Positions 7,123-15,639 of a stretch of 36,093 nucleotides of DNA are shown here, in pieces. This stretch comes from Rhodothermales bacterium. GTDB taxonomy: Bacteria; Bacteroidota; Rhodothermia; Rhodothermales; Bin80. The stretch covers positions 1 through 36,093 of the forward strand of contig JANQES010000021.1 of the NCBI GenBank assembly GCA_028278205.1, in the 5' to 3' direction. The number at the start of each line of letters is the position of its first letter. Position 1 is the first letter of the stretch. Both the position numbers and the translations under genes were made by a program. The notes under the pieces are model-generated. The model worked only from the letters and a program-made list of their open reading frames with translations. It did no database searches and was not told the DNA's origin.

Positions 7123-8966
7123 TCTTCCTCCTCCTCAATATCAATCACTTGTATGTGCAGGTCTTCGAGTTGATGACCGTCGACCGGAGCCGGGCTGTTG
7201 GACATCGGCTCCTGGGCGCTTTGGGTTTTGGGGAAGGCGATCACGTCGCGCAGCGAATCGGCGCCGGTGAGCAGCATCACGATGCGGTCGAGGCCCAGGG
7301 CGATGCCGCCGTGGGGCGGGGCGCCGTAGCGGAAGGCGTCGAGCAAAAAGCCGAACCGTTCCTGCGCCTCCTCCTCGTCGATGCCGAGCAGGCGGAACAT
7401 CTGATGCTGGACAGTCGGGTTGTGGATCCGGATAGAGCCGCCGCCGATCTCGCTGCCGTTGAGCACGAGGTCGTAGGCGCGGGCGCGCGTCTCGCGCGGG
7501 TTGTCGAACATCGAGTCGAGGTCTTCGGGACGCGGCGATGTGAACGGGTGGTGCATCGCGAAGAAACGTTGGGCCTTCTCGTCCCATTCGAGCAGCGGGA
7601 ATTCCGTCACCCACAGAAACTTCCACGGCCCGTCGGCGCCTTCGGGGATCAGGTTAAGCTCGCCGGCCATGTGCAGGCGGAGCGCGCCCATTTGCTCGTA
7701 GACCGTCGGGGTCGCGCCGGCCAGGATCAGCACGAGGTCGCCCGCGCCGGCGCCGAGGGCTTCGACGGCGCGGTCTACCGTGGCGCGCGGCAAGACGTGT
7801 TCTTTGACCGACGAGACCGCCTCCGAGCCGTCCGCAGGCAGCTTGAAATAGATCAACCCACCGGCGCCGATCTGCTTGCGGACGGTGTTTTTGTCGAGGC
7901 GGTCCATGTAGCCGCGTCCCTGGTCGCCCATGCCGGGCACGACGAGGGCCATGATCTTGCCGCCCTCGGCCAGCGTGCTATCGAAGACCCGAAAGCCGGA
8001 GCCTTCGAAGACCTCGCTGAGATCCTGCAACTCCAGGCCGAAACGCATGTCGGGTTTATCCGAGCCGAAGCGGCGCAGCGCTTCGTCGTAGCGCATACGC
8101 GGGAACGGCGTTTCGAGATCGCCGCCTTTGATGTCTTTCCAGATCGCCGCCATCAACCCCTCCATGAGTTCGTAGACCAGATCTTCGGTGGCAAAGCTGA
8201 TCTCGACGTCGATCTGGGTGAATTCGGGCTGGCGGTCGGCACGCAAGTCTTCGTCGCGAAAGCACTTGACGATCTGCACGTAGCGGTCGAGGCCGGAGAC
8301 CATCAAGATCTGCTTGTAGGTCTGCGGGCTCTGCGGCAGGGCGTAGAAATGTCCCGGATGCACGCGGCTGGGCACGAGGTAATCCCGCGCGCCTTCCGGC
8401 GTCGACTTCATCAACGTCGGTGTCTCGATCTCGACGAAGTCATGCGCGTCGAAGTAGCGATGGACGGTCTGGTAGAGCGCGTGCCGGGTCAGGAAGCGCT
8501 GTTGCACCTCAGGCCGGCGCAGGTCCAGGTATCGATATTTAAGACGCAGGTCTTCGCTGGCGAGGCGGCGTTTTTCCTCGTGCGCCGAGACGGCAAAGGG
8601 CAGTACGTCGGCGGTGTTGAGGACCACCAGATCATCCACCCGCACCTCGACCTGCCCCGTCGGCAGTTTGGGGTTGATGGTCTCGTCGGAGCGTTCCTGT
8701 ACACGACCTTCGACCGAGACGACGTACTCGCTGCGCAGGCTGTCAGCCAGTTTGTAGGCGTCCAGGCCGTCCTGCGGCGAGAAGACGATCTGGGTGAGAC
8801 CGTAGCGGTCGCGCAGGTCGATGAAGATGAGGCCGCCGAGGTCGCGGCGGGTATCGACCCATCCTTTCAAGATGACGGTCTGGCCGACGTGCTCCGGGCG
8901 GAGCGCGCCGCAGGTATGGGTGCGTCGTTGGTGCGTGTCGGTACCGGTAATCTGTTCGCGCTGCAT
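7119..8966 (-). CDS. aspS: Aspartyl-tRNA synthetase
   Basis: The 615-residue protein has the full bacterial AspRS layout. The N-terminal OB-fold anticodon-binding domain contains GWVDTRRDLGGLIFIDLRDR. Class II motif 2 appears as FRDEDLRADRQPEFTQID. A bacterial-type GAD insertion sits at about residues 300-420, and motif 3 contains GIALGLDRIVMLL. The signature FPKTQSAQEPMSNSPAPVD near the C-terminus is typical of bacterial enzymes, which attach aspartate to tRNA-Asp. Whether it also charges tRNA-Asn depends on the presence of AsnRS elsewhere. The ATG at 8966 lies only 4 bp from a word-repeat hairpin (8970-9066) filling the leader. Confidence 0.98.
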   Translation of the reverse strand: MQREQITGTDTHQRRTHTCGALRPEHVGQTVILKGWVDTRRDLGGLIFIDLRDRYGLTQIVFSPQDGLDAYKLADSLRSEYVVSVEGRVQERSDETINPKLPTGQVEVRVDDLVVLNTADVLPFAVSAHEEKRRLASEDLRLKYRYLDLRRPEVQQRFLTRHALYQTVHRYFDAHDFVEIETPTLMKSTPEGARDYLVPSRVHPGHFYALPQSPQTYKQILMVSGLDRYVQIVKCFRDEDLRADRQPEFTQIDVEISFATEDLVYELMEGLMAAIWKDIKGGDLETPFPRMRYDEALRRFGSDKPDMRFGLELQDLSEVFEGSGFRVFDSTLAEGGKIMALVVPGMGDQGRGYMDRLDKNTVRKQIGAGGLIYFKLPADGSEAVSSVKEHVLPRATVDRAVEALGAGAGDLVLILAGATPTVYEQMGALRLHMAGELNLIPEGADGPWKFLWVTEFPLLEWDEKAQRFFAMHHPFTSPRPEDLDSMFDNPRETRARAYDLVLNGSEIGGGSIRIHNPTVQHQMFRLLGIDEEEAQERFGFLLDAFRYGAPPHGGIALGLDRIVMLLTGADSLRDVIAFPKTQSAQEPMSNSPAPVDGHQLEDLHIQVIDIEEEED

Positions 8967-8969
8967 GGT

Positions 8970-9066
8970 TTGTTGGTCCGTGGTCAGTGGTCTGTAGTCC
9001 GTTGTTTAGTAGTGCTGTTCTCAGAAGCAATAACAACTGACAACGGACTACTGACAACGAACAAAA
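8970..9066. repeat. Word-repeat inverted repeat, GTGGTCAGTGGTC class, in the aspS leader
   Basis: The left arm (about 8971-9006) reiterates GGTCCGTGGTCAGTGGTCTG-like words. The right arm (about 9034-9062) reiterates the complement (ACTGACAACGGACTACTGAC). It ends 4 bp before the aspS start codon, so the aspS mRNA would begin with, or carry, a long hairpin. Confidence 0.75.
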
Positions 9067-9357
9067 ACATCTTATACAATCGATAGGCAGGAAGAAGATT
9101 CTGTCTAATTCTGAAGATTCCATTTAGACAGCCAGGGCAGATTCTCCTATCTTCAGGCGCTTCTACCCCCGTTTTGGCGTCTACCATCGCCCCCACCCGG
9201 CGTCCTCTATCGACGATACCGAGGGCCGCCAGGGTCGTGTAGGTCATTCTCTATGGTTAGAAAAGCGCTTTTTCTGTACCTTCGGGAGGCGTCGGAATAA
9301 ATCTTGATGTCCCTACGCCCAAGCACTACGACACCTCATCAAACCCACCAGCCTATT

Positions 9358-11193
9358 ATGAGCGAGTCGCATTCAAAAGCCACCGTCGAGTGGTTTGGTC
9401 ATCCTCGCGGATTATCGACGCTCTTCTTCACGGAGATGTGGGAGCGGTTCAGCTATTACGGGATGCGCGGCATCCTGATCTTGTTTATGGCCGCGCCGCT
9501 CGTCGAGGGCGGCCTGGAGTTTAACGATGCCAAGGCTGCGGCCATCTACGGTCTTTACACCTCGATGGTCTATCTGCTGGCGCTGCCCGGCGGCTGGGTG
9601 GCCGACAAGCTCTGGGGGCAGCAGAAAGCCGTGTTCGTCGGCGGCTGCATCATCGCGGCGGGCCACTTCAGCATGGCGTTGCCGGTGTTCGGGCTGCCGG
9701 AACAGTTCTTTTTCTTCCTCGGCCTGGTGCTCATCGTCATCGGCACAGGCTTGCTCAAGCCCAACGTCAGCACCATCGTCGGCGAGATCTACCCGGAAGG
9801 CGGCGCGCGGCGTGACGCCGGGTTTTCCGTCTTCTACATGGGCATCAACACGGGCGCTTTGCTCGGGCCGCTCGTCTGTGGTTTTTTCGCCGAAAACATC
9901 AACTGGCATCTGGGCTTCTCGGCTGCCGGCTTCGGGATGATCTTCGGGCTGATCCAGTACAAGATGAGCGCCAAATATCTGGGCACCGCCGGCCTGCTCA
10001 GCACGGGCGAGACGCCCGAAGTCATCGCCCAGCGAAGCCGCAAATTCTACATGATTTTCGCGGCGGTCGTCGTGGTGGTCGCCCTCTTTGTATTCCTCGC
10101 TACGTCCGGTGTGTTCACCGTGACGCTGACGCAGGTGGCTACGGCGTTCGGCTACGGCATCCTGATTCTGACGGCTCTCTTCTTCGTCTACCTGACCTTA
10201 AGCCGCCTCTGGCTCGGCGTGATCGCGTTGCTCACCGCCGTCGTTCTGGTCGTGTTCACTTTGATTTTCGAATGGGAGACGGGCGCCACGGCCGCCGTCT
10301 TGGTGACAGTCGGCCTGTTCATTATAGTCAATTTAGTCCGCCTGGCCCTGCCGCGCGTCGAGGTGACGCTGGAGAAGAAACGCCTCATGGTCATCTTCTG
10401 GATCTTCCTCCTGGCGGCGGTCTTCTGGTCCGGTTTCGAACAGGCCGGCTCTTCGATGAACCTGTTCACCGATCGCTTTGTCGATCGAAACTTTGCCTAC
10501 TCTTGGCTGGGTCTGGTGGGGACGATTATCGTGACGCTCATAGTGGCCGGGGTCTTTGGCTATGGCTGGCACAAGGTCTATAAGCGCGAAGACCTCTTCC
10601 CCATAGAAAAAATTATCGTGGGTATCATCTGCCTGGGATTGACCATTTTTATTGGCTGGGTCATCTATCAAATGACGATCGGATGGGAGATGCCCACCAG
10701 TTGGTTGCAATCGATCAATGCCTTATTCATCATCATGCTGGCGCCTGCTTTCGGAGCGATGTGGATCTGGTTGGCATCGCGCAAGAAGAACCCGTCGATC
10801 CCGGTGAAATTTGCGCTGGGCCTGTTCGGTCTGGCTGCTGGTTTCTTCGTTCTCGCCTGGGGCTCTGCCAACGCCAGTGACACGAATCAGGTGACACCGG
10901 TCTGGCTGGTGGTCACCTATTTTCTTCATACCTGCGGCGAGCTTTGCCTCTCGCCCATCGGTCTCTCGACGACCACGAAGCTTGCGCCTGCCGGACGCGT
11001 CGGGCAGATGATGGGCGTGTGGTTCATCGGGGCGGCCCTCGGCAACCTCTTCGCCGGTCTGGTGGCAGGCCAACTCGAAACGCTGGCGGCGAGCACCCTG
11101 TTCACGTGGGTGGCTATCGGCATCGGCGGCGTCGGCCTCCTGGCCCTGTTGCTGAGCTACCCCGTCCGCAAACTCATGGGCGACGTGGAGTGA
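9358..11193 (+). CDS. Proton-dependent oligopeptide transporter (POT/PTR2 family)
   Basis: The 611-residue inner-membrane protein contains LFFTEMWERFSYYGMRG, the ExxERFxYYG proton-coupling motif of POT transporters, in its first membrane helix. About 14 hydrophobic segments follow. YMGINTGALLGPLVCGFFAE (helix 5 region) and TCGELCLSPIGLS (ExCxxPxG in a late helix) are also family signatures. It imports di- and tripeptides with protons. I chose the ATG at 9358 because the 18 upstream residues are low-complexity and unlike the family. The long central stretch between helices 6 and 9 contains extra hydrophobic segments, as in many bacterial 14-helix members. It is convergent with the barrel gene across a terminator. 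Confidence 0.93.
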   Translation: MSESHSKATVEWFGHPRGLSTLFFTEMWERFSYYGMRGILILFMAAPLVEGGLEFNDAKAAAIYGLYTSMVYLLALPGGWVADKLWGQQKAVFVGGCIIAAGHFSMALPVFGLPEQFFFFLGLVLIVIGTGLLKPNVSTIVGEIYPEGGARRDAGFSVFYMGINTGALLGPLVCGFFAENINWHLGFSAAGFGMIFGLIQYKMSAKYLGTAGLLSTGETPEVIAQRSRKFYMIFAAVVVVVALFVFLATSGVFTVTLTQVATAFGYGILILTALFFVYLTLSRLWLGVIALLTAVVLVVFTLIFEWETGATAAVLVTVGLFIIVNLVRLALPRVEVTLEKKRLMVIFWIFLLAAVFWSGFEQAGSSMNLFTDRFVDRNFAYSWLGLVGTIIVTLIVAGVFGYGWHKVYKREDLFPIEKIIVGIICLGLTIFIGWVIYQMTIGWEMPTSWLQSINALFIIMLAPAFGAMWIWLASRKKNPSIPVKFALGLFGLAAGFFVLAWGSANASDTNQVTPVWLVVTYFLHTCGELCLSPIGLSTTTKLAPAGRVGQMMGVWFIGAALGNLFAGLVAGQLETLAASTLFTWVAIGIGGVGLLALLLSYPVRKLMGDVE

Positions 11194-11338
11194 TTGCGGA
11201 TGTCGGATATCGGATTGACCTGATCTGAATCGTATCAACCAAACGAAAAAGCCGCGCCGGTCAATGCCGGCGCGGCTTTTTCATTGGTTGATTGGATGAG
11301 GCCTTACGACCAATCCAAAATCTAAAATCCAAAATCAG
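11193..11338. repeat. Composite word-repeat element with terminator core, copy 1
   Basis: The left arm (11192-11218) repeats GCGGAT/TCGGAT words straight after the transporter stop codon. The right arm (about 11311-11336) reads CCAATCCAAAATCTAAAATC up to the stop codon of the convergent barrel gene. Between them lie CAAACGAAAAAGCCGC, a GC-rich hairpin and GATTGGATG. The same order recurs at 30303-30466 and 35286-35475. Confidence 0.75.
11245..11282. terminator. Bidirectional intrinsic terminator
   Basis: GAAAAAGCCGCGCCGG and CCGGCGCGGCTTTTTC form a perfect 16-bp stem around TCAATG. It has A/T tails on both sides between two convergent genes, so it can stop transcription from either direction. 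Confidence 0.92.
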
Positions 11339-13155
11339 AACGACGGGGTGATGCGGAGCCAGAGCGAGGGGTCCTGTCCGCCGCCGAAGTCGTGCAGCGG
11401 GAACGCCAGTTCCAGGCGCACGTCGCGGTCGTCGAGGCCGATGCCGAAGCCGGCGGAGGGCATCACGTCGTCGAAGTCGAAATCGCCGGTGCCGAAGGCG
11501 TTGACCCAGCCGAAGTCGGCAAAGCCAATGAACTGGATGTCGTCGAACCAGTCGTCGAAGATGTCGATGTCGTCGATGATGTATTCAGCGTTCGCCAGGA
11601 GCATCTTCGAGCCGAGGATGCTGTTCTGCGTGTAGCCCCGCACCGAGCCGATGCCGCCGATGGAGAACTCTTTCTGGATCGGGATGATGTCGCCGGAGGT
11701 GACGCCGCCGCGCAGGCGCAGGCCGAGGCTGCTGAAGTTCGTCAAGGGCACGTAGACGCGCCCGTCGGCGACGAAGCGGCTGAATTCGAAAGCGCCGCCG
11801 AGGCCTTCGCCGATTTCGGCTTCGAGGCGGAAGGCGGCCCCGCTGGGCAGGCTATGCAGGCCCACCACGCGCCCGCCTTCGGCAGCAAAGACGAACGACC
11901 GCATCTCGCCGTCGTCGATAGCGGGGTTTTCGGTGAAGCCGTCGCCTTTGAAGAACGACCATCCGGTGGTCTTATTCAGCGTGGTATAATCTTCATCGCG
12001 GTAGCCGGCGCTGACCTGGAGATAGGGCGTCAGGCGCTGCACCGCGTAGAACGACCAGCCTTCGACCTGATAGTAATCGAAGAAATCATTTTCGAAGAAA
12101 AAGGCCGCCAGCGAGTTTTCGAGCCACGACGTCTTCCAGCTATCGCGCGTGTCGGTGTTGTAGCGATACGAGACGCCGATCTTGGTGCCGTAGTCGTAGT
12201 TGCGCCGGTTGTCGAGGCGTGTTTCGACGCCGATGGTCGAGCGCCACTCGTCGAGTTCGAAAGCATACCCGATCTGCCCGTAGACCGTGGCGCGGCTGTA
12301 GCTGTTCCATTCGAGGGGCCGTTTGCCCACGCCGAGCACGAAGCCTTCGACGCGGTTGTAGCGGATGGACGGGGCGGTGCGGTAGAGCGCCGTCTCGCGC
12401 CGGTAAGGCCAGCGGAACGAGTAGCCGCCGACGAACGTCCCGGCATACCGCCGCCAGTCATCCCTGTGGCCGCGCTTCTTGTATTTCTCTCTTTCGCGCC
12501 GCCAATCCCGCGCGCGATACCGCCCGTCGGTAGCCTCGTCGATGGCATCATCGATCTCATCCTGGATGTCTTCGACTTCGCGTTCGAGATCGGTCTGCCG
12601 GTCTTCGCGGCTGGTGGTCTGGTTGCCGTAGCGGCCCGGTCGCAGCCAACGGTCGCCGTCCTGAGGCGAGACGGCCTGCCCTTGCTCGGCTTCTTCTTCG
12701 ATCCGGTCTACCTCGCGGACGGCCCGGCGGATGTCACGTTGCACATCGCGCACCTGATCGGCGAGGTCGTACGATTCCTGATCCTCCAGTTCGTCTTGTA
12801 TCGTCTCTAGCTGATTGGCGATGTTCTGGAGCATCCGCCGCAAGTCGTCCAGATCACTCTTCGTAGCGAGCGCGTTGTTGTTCGGCGTGGGCGTCATCAG
12901 CCGCGCGGCGTTCGAGAGGCTGCCAGTGATGTCGCGCAGCCGGGCGCCGAGGCCGCTTTCTTCGTTGCGCATCGTCGCTTCCTGCAAGATCGCAACGAGG
13001 GTTTGCAGGGTCGATTCGATAAATTCGCGCTCGGCTTGATAGGCCGGCGCCTTTTCATCGGCGATGAGCTGGTTGACGGCTTGGGCCTGAAGCGAAAGCG
13101 GGAGGGCCAGCAACAAAAACACGCCGGTGAGGAAGCATCGTTTCAAAGTCGCCAT
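11335..13155 (-). CDS. Omp85-superfamily outer-membrane barrel with coiled-coil N-terminal region
   Basis: The 606-residue protein has a signal peptide (residues 1-26, ending LQAQA). A highly charged, helix-rich region at about 30-225 then looks like a coiled coil (TIQDELEDQESYDLADQVRD). Residues 240-606 are amphipathic beta-strands ending in phenylalanine. IGGIGSVRGY (about 499-508) matches the conserved VRGF/VRGY barrel-lumen loop of BamA/TamA/TpsB-type proteins, and the last strands (FIGFADFGWVNAFG; SAGFGIGLDD) also fit. BamA and TamA have POTRA domains before the barrel; here I see none. The function is therefore uncertain: insertion or export of an outer-membrane partner bound by the coiled coil is possible. 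Its start codon is followed upstream by a 320-bp spacer filled with repeats. Confidence 0.75.
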   Translation of the reverse strand: MATLKRCFLTGVFLLLALPLSLQAQAVNQLIADEKAPAYQAEREFIESTLQTLVAILQEATMRNEESGLGARLRDITGSLSNAARLMTPTPNNNALATKSDLDDLRRMLQNIANQLETIQDELEDQESYDLADQVRDVQRDIRRAVREVDRIEEEAEQGQAVSPQDGDRWLRPGRYGNQTTSREDRQTDLEREVEDIQDEIDDAIDEATDGRYRARDWRREREKYKKRGHRDDWRRYAGTFVGGYSFRWPYRRETALYRTAPSIRYNRVEGFVLGVGKRPLEWNSYSRATVYGQIGYAFELDEWRSTIGVETRLDNRRNYDYGTKIGVSYRYNTDTRDSWKTSWLENSLAAFFFENDFFDYYQVEGWSFYAVQRLTPYLQVSAGYRDEDYTTLNKTTGWSFFKGDGFTENPAIDDGEMRSFVFAAEGGRVVGLHSLPSGAAFRLEAEIGEGLGGAFEFSRFVADGRVYVPLTNFSSLGLRLRGGVTSGDIIPIQKEFSIGGIGSVRGYTQNSILGSKMLLANAEYIIDDIDIFDDWFDDIQFIGFADFGWVNAFGTGDFDFDDVMPSAGFGIGLDDRDVRLELAFPLHDFGGGQDPSLWLRITPSF

Positions 13156-13253
13156 AACAAAACCTGAGTTGGATATTTTCGCAAAAGGGATGGCGAATAG
13201 ACGGTGGGACGGCGTCTACTCTCCGGCAATACGCACCACGCCGGGGAAGGGTT

Positions 13254-13493
13254 ACATGGGTGGGGAAAGGGAGAAAGGGGGAAAGGGAGAGAGGGAGAAA
13301 GGGGGAAAGGGGGAAAGGGGGAAAATCGAGAATATCGAACAAGGATTTTCGAATGTAGAAGGATCTGACAGTACCTTCGACATTCGACACGAGCCGAAGG
13401 CGACTGACGAAAGTAAATTGGACATTCGTTATTCGATATTCCCAAACTTCTCCCTCTCACCCTTTTTCCCTCTCACCCTCTCTCAACCAGATC
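13254..13493. repeat. Nested word-repeat inverted repeat, GGGAGAAAG outer and TTCGATATTCG inner arms
   Basis: This fills most of the 317-bp spacer between the barrel gene and the first glycosyltransferase. The outer arms are purine-rich GGGAGAAAGG words (13258-13324) against CCCTCTCACCCT words (13450-13493). The inner arms are ATCGAGAATATCGAAC-type words against CATTCGTTATTCGATATTC. A 37-nt hairpin with loop TCTGACAG (13350-13386) and a block GACACGAGCCGAAGGCGACT (from 13386) lie inside. The glycosyltransferase stop codon is embedded in the CT-rich arm. Confidence 0.75.
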
Positions 13494-14597
13494 CAGCCAC
13501 AGTTGCCGCACGGCTTCCGGGCTGAAGCGTGTTTGAAAGCGGTCGCGGGCGTGGCGCGCGGCGGCCTGCCACACCGCGTCGGCGGAAAGTTGCTGCACGG
13601 CCTCGGCGATGGCCTCCGGGGCGCGCGGCGGCACGAACAGGGCTTCTTTGTCGCCGCGAACCATCTCCGGGATGCCGGAATGACGCGTGACGACCACCGG
13701 CGTGCCGGCGTTGAGCGCCTCGATGATCGTCAGCGGCTGGGCTTCGGTAGGATAGTAGGACGGCAGCAGAAACACGTCGGCGTCGAGGTAGAGCGCTTTG
13801 ATGCGTGCGCGGTCTGTGACGCCGCCGTGATGGGTGATTACGTCGCCTAATCCCGCCGCCGAAACACGCTTTTCGAACGTCGCCCGGTCGGTGTCGGAGG
13901 TCCAGCGCCCGGCAAAATCGGCGTGCAACTTTGCGCCGCGTTCGCGCAGCAGGCGGACGGCCTCCAGCACGTCGAGGTAGCCCTTCGAGACGATCATGTT
14001 GCTCAAGAAAAGCAGGCGAAGGCTGCTCCGGTCTTTGCGCCGGGTCTGTTTCGCCGCCACGGCCTCGTCCGTACACAACACCGCCTCGTCGATCGTGTTG
14101 GGGATGACCAGCCGCGCGGCATCGGGGATCCAGGCAGCGCATCGCCCGGCGAGTTGATCGTTCAAAAAGACGAAACCGCGCAGCCGCCGCGCCATCCGCC
14201 GGGCCGTCAGCGCCGTAAGCGGGTGGCGGAAGACGCGGTCGAAATTGCCCCAGTGGATGACGGCGTAGACGGGTTGCCGGGCCTGAAAACCGGGCAGCAC
14301 CGTAAGCACGTCGCGCAGGTGTCCCAGCGGCGAGGGCGAGATAGACGCCCACAACACAGGCGCCGCCGGATCGGTCTTGAGCCCCTGCGCGAGGTGCCGC
14401 CGCAGGCGCGTGTAGTGCCGCACCTTGCTCGTGCTGAACCGGGCGTCGGTCTCCACGTGTTCATCGGCGCCGAGCGACGTGTCGAGGCGGCGTACGTCGC
14501 GCGTGGGGGCGAGCAGCCCGGCCAGGCGCTGCGTCGCCATGGTTTGTCCATCGACAGGAGGAGGAAACCGGCCTATGACGTGGACGACGTTGCTCAC
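13473..14597 (-). CDS. GT4-type glycosyltransferase 1
   Basis: The 374-residue cytoplasmic enzyme has a GT-B fold. The N-terminal acceptor domain begins VVHVIGRFPPPVDGQT. The nucleotide-sugar domain carries LLFLSNMIVSKGYLDVLEAV and the E-x7-E motif in EAQPLTIIEALNAGTPVVV. It transfers a sugar from a nucleotide donor to a growing surface glycan. I place the start at the GTG at 14597, which overlaps the stop of the upstream methyltransferase gene (GTGA). The longer open frame to 14684 would run deep into that gene. The overlap indicates one transcript and coupled translation. Donor and acceptor cannot be told from sequence. Confidence 0.85.
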   Translation of the reverse strand: MSNVVHVIGRFPPPVDGQTMATQRLAGLLAPTRDVRRLDTSLGADEHVETDARFSTSKVRHYTRLRRHLAQGLKTDPAAPVLWASISPSPLGHLRDVLTVLPGFQARQPVYAVIHWGNFDRVFRHPLTALTARRMARRLRGFVFLNDQLAGRCAAWIPDAARLVIPNTIDEAVLCTDEAVAAKQTRRKDRSSLRLLFLSNMIVSKGYLDVLEAVRLLRERGAKLHADFAGRWTSDTDRATFEKRVSAAGLGDVITHHGGVTDRARIKALYLDADVFLLPSYYPTEAQPLTIIEALNAGTPVVVTRHSGIPEMVRGDKEALFVPPRAPEAIAEAVQQLSADAVWQAAARHARDRFQTRFSPEAVRQLWLDLVERG

Positions 14598-15415
14598 CGG
14601 CGGCCTGGTTTTGTCAAGACGTAGTAGACATTGGTGGGTCTGAATTTTTGCGGCATCGACGTGGCGTGATAGCGCAAATTCCACCGCAGCAGCCGGGAGG
14701 AAAGCCAGTCGGCGTAGGTGGCCAGGGTGCTGTTGTAGGCAGGTTTATCGATGATCTGCCACAGTTTGGGCATCAGCGGAAACATGCATAACGTTTCCCT
14801 GACCGTCGTAAATCCTGCCTTTTCGATGATCTCTCGGAAAAGGGGCAGAGGGATGCCGCGTTCATGTTTGGTAAGACCGTGTCGCGGCTTTCGCCAATCG
14901 CCCATCGAGATGACGGGTTCGCGGATGAGCGCATAGCCGCCCGGTTTCAGACATCGGTGAATCTCTCGAACGATGTCACTGACGTTGGGGATGTGGTGCA
15001 GCACGCCCAGGCACGTCACGAGGTCGAATGTTTCATCTTCAAACGGCAGCATCCCATCGGCGCGCGGTTTCACATAGGCCACCGGCACGCCGCCCAGATG
15101 ACCCCTGTCGAACGCATCGGAGGGCTCCAGGATGGTGATTTGCTCAAGCCGGTCCAGGATCGGTTGAAACTCATCGCCGTAGGCGCTGCCGCAGCCGAGC
15201 GCATGGGCAAAAGGTCGAGCGGGCAGATGCCGGAATCCGTGGACGGTGTTCAGGGCGTGATAGACATATTGATAGCAGCTTTCGTCTTTAGCGCCCAGGT
15301 CGGCATAGGCTTCCTTTTCGTCGTCATGCCACGCCTGAATCTGGTCCGGGGTGAAATCATCTCCGTAGAGTTTTTCCCCGGAAAAATAGAGGGTGAGGTC
15401 CTCGGCGTGAGGCAT
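14594..15415 (-). CDS. Class I SAM-dependent methyltransferase
   Basis: The 273-residue protein has a Rossmann-like methyltransferase core. Motif I is degenerate (HALGCGSAYGDEF). The acidic strand follows in ITILEPSD, DLVTCLGVLHHIPNVSDIV is motif IV, and LKPGGYALIREPV is the post-IV strand. This Methyltransf_11-like pattern occurs often in glycan clusters, where such enzymes O-methylate sugars. The C-terminal 80 residues (LPKLWQI region to the end) are specific to a subgroup I cannot name. It overlaps the following glycosyltransferase gene by 4 bp, so the two are likely to act on the same glycan. Confidence 0.85.
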   Translation of the reverse strand: MPHAEDLTLYFSGEKLYGDDFTPDQIQAWHDDEKEAYADLGAKDESCYQYVYHALNTVHGFRHLPARPFAHALGCGSAYGDEFQPILDRLEQITILEPSDAFDRGHLGGVPVAYVKPRADGMLPFEDETFDLVTCLGVLHHIPNVSDIVREIHRCLKPGGYALIREPVISMGDWRKPRHGLTKHERGIPLPLFREIIEKAGFTTVRETLCMFPLMPKLWQIIDKPAYNSTLATYADWLSSRLLRWNLRYHATSMPQKFRPTNVYYVLTKPGRR

Positions 15416-15455
15416 CTGCTTGATACGTTGAGTGCGTTTGGAAGCCTTTGATATT

Positions 15456-15620
15456 GAAAGGGGGAACGGGGGAGAGGGAGCTTTTGAATCATAATGTCGA
15501 ACGAGGAATTCTGAAAGTCGAAGGCACTGTCAGATCCTTCTCCATTCGATATTCCTTGTTCGATATTCGACATTCCAATAATCTCCCTTTCTCCCTCTCC
15601 CCCTCTCTCCCTTTCATTCA
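15456..15620. repeat. Nested word-repeat inverted repeat, GGGAGAGGG outer and TTCGACATT inner arms
   Basis: The outer arms are GAAAGGGGGAACGGGGGAG (from 15456) and CTCCCTTTCTCCCTCTCCCC (from 15583). The inner arms are AATGTCGAACGAGG and TTGTTCGATATTCGACATT. A 36-nt segment at 15513-15548 is the reverse complement of the hairpin at 13350-13386, with only a few differences. Confidence 0.75.
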
Positions 15621-15639
15621 AAGCAGGCAAACCAACGAA

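Noticed and set aside
7149..9086. A 645-codon plus-strand frame opposite aspS
   Set aside because: aspS on the other strand is unmistakable; the antisense product has no recognisable motif.
8984..9247. An 87-codon minus-strand frame upstream of aspS
   Set aside because: It translates the word-repeat leader and shows no family features.
13254..13330. Tandem GGGAGAAAG words as a CRISPR or microsatellite array
   Set aside because: There are no unique spacers of regular length, and the complementary arm 130 bp away shows an inverted-repeat structure instead.
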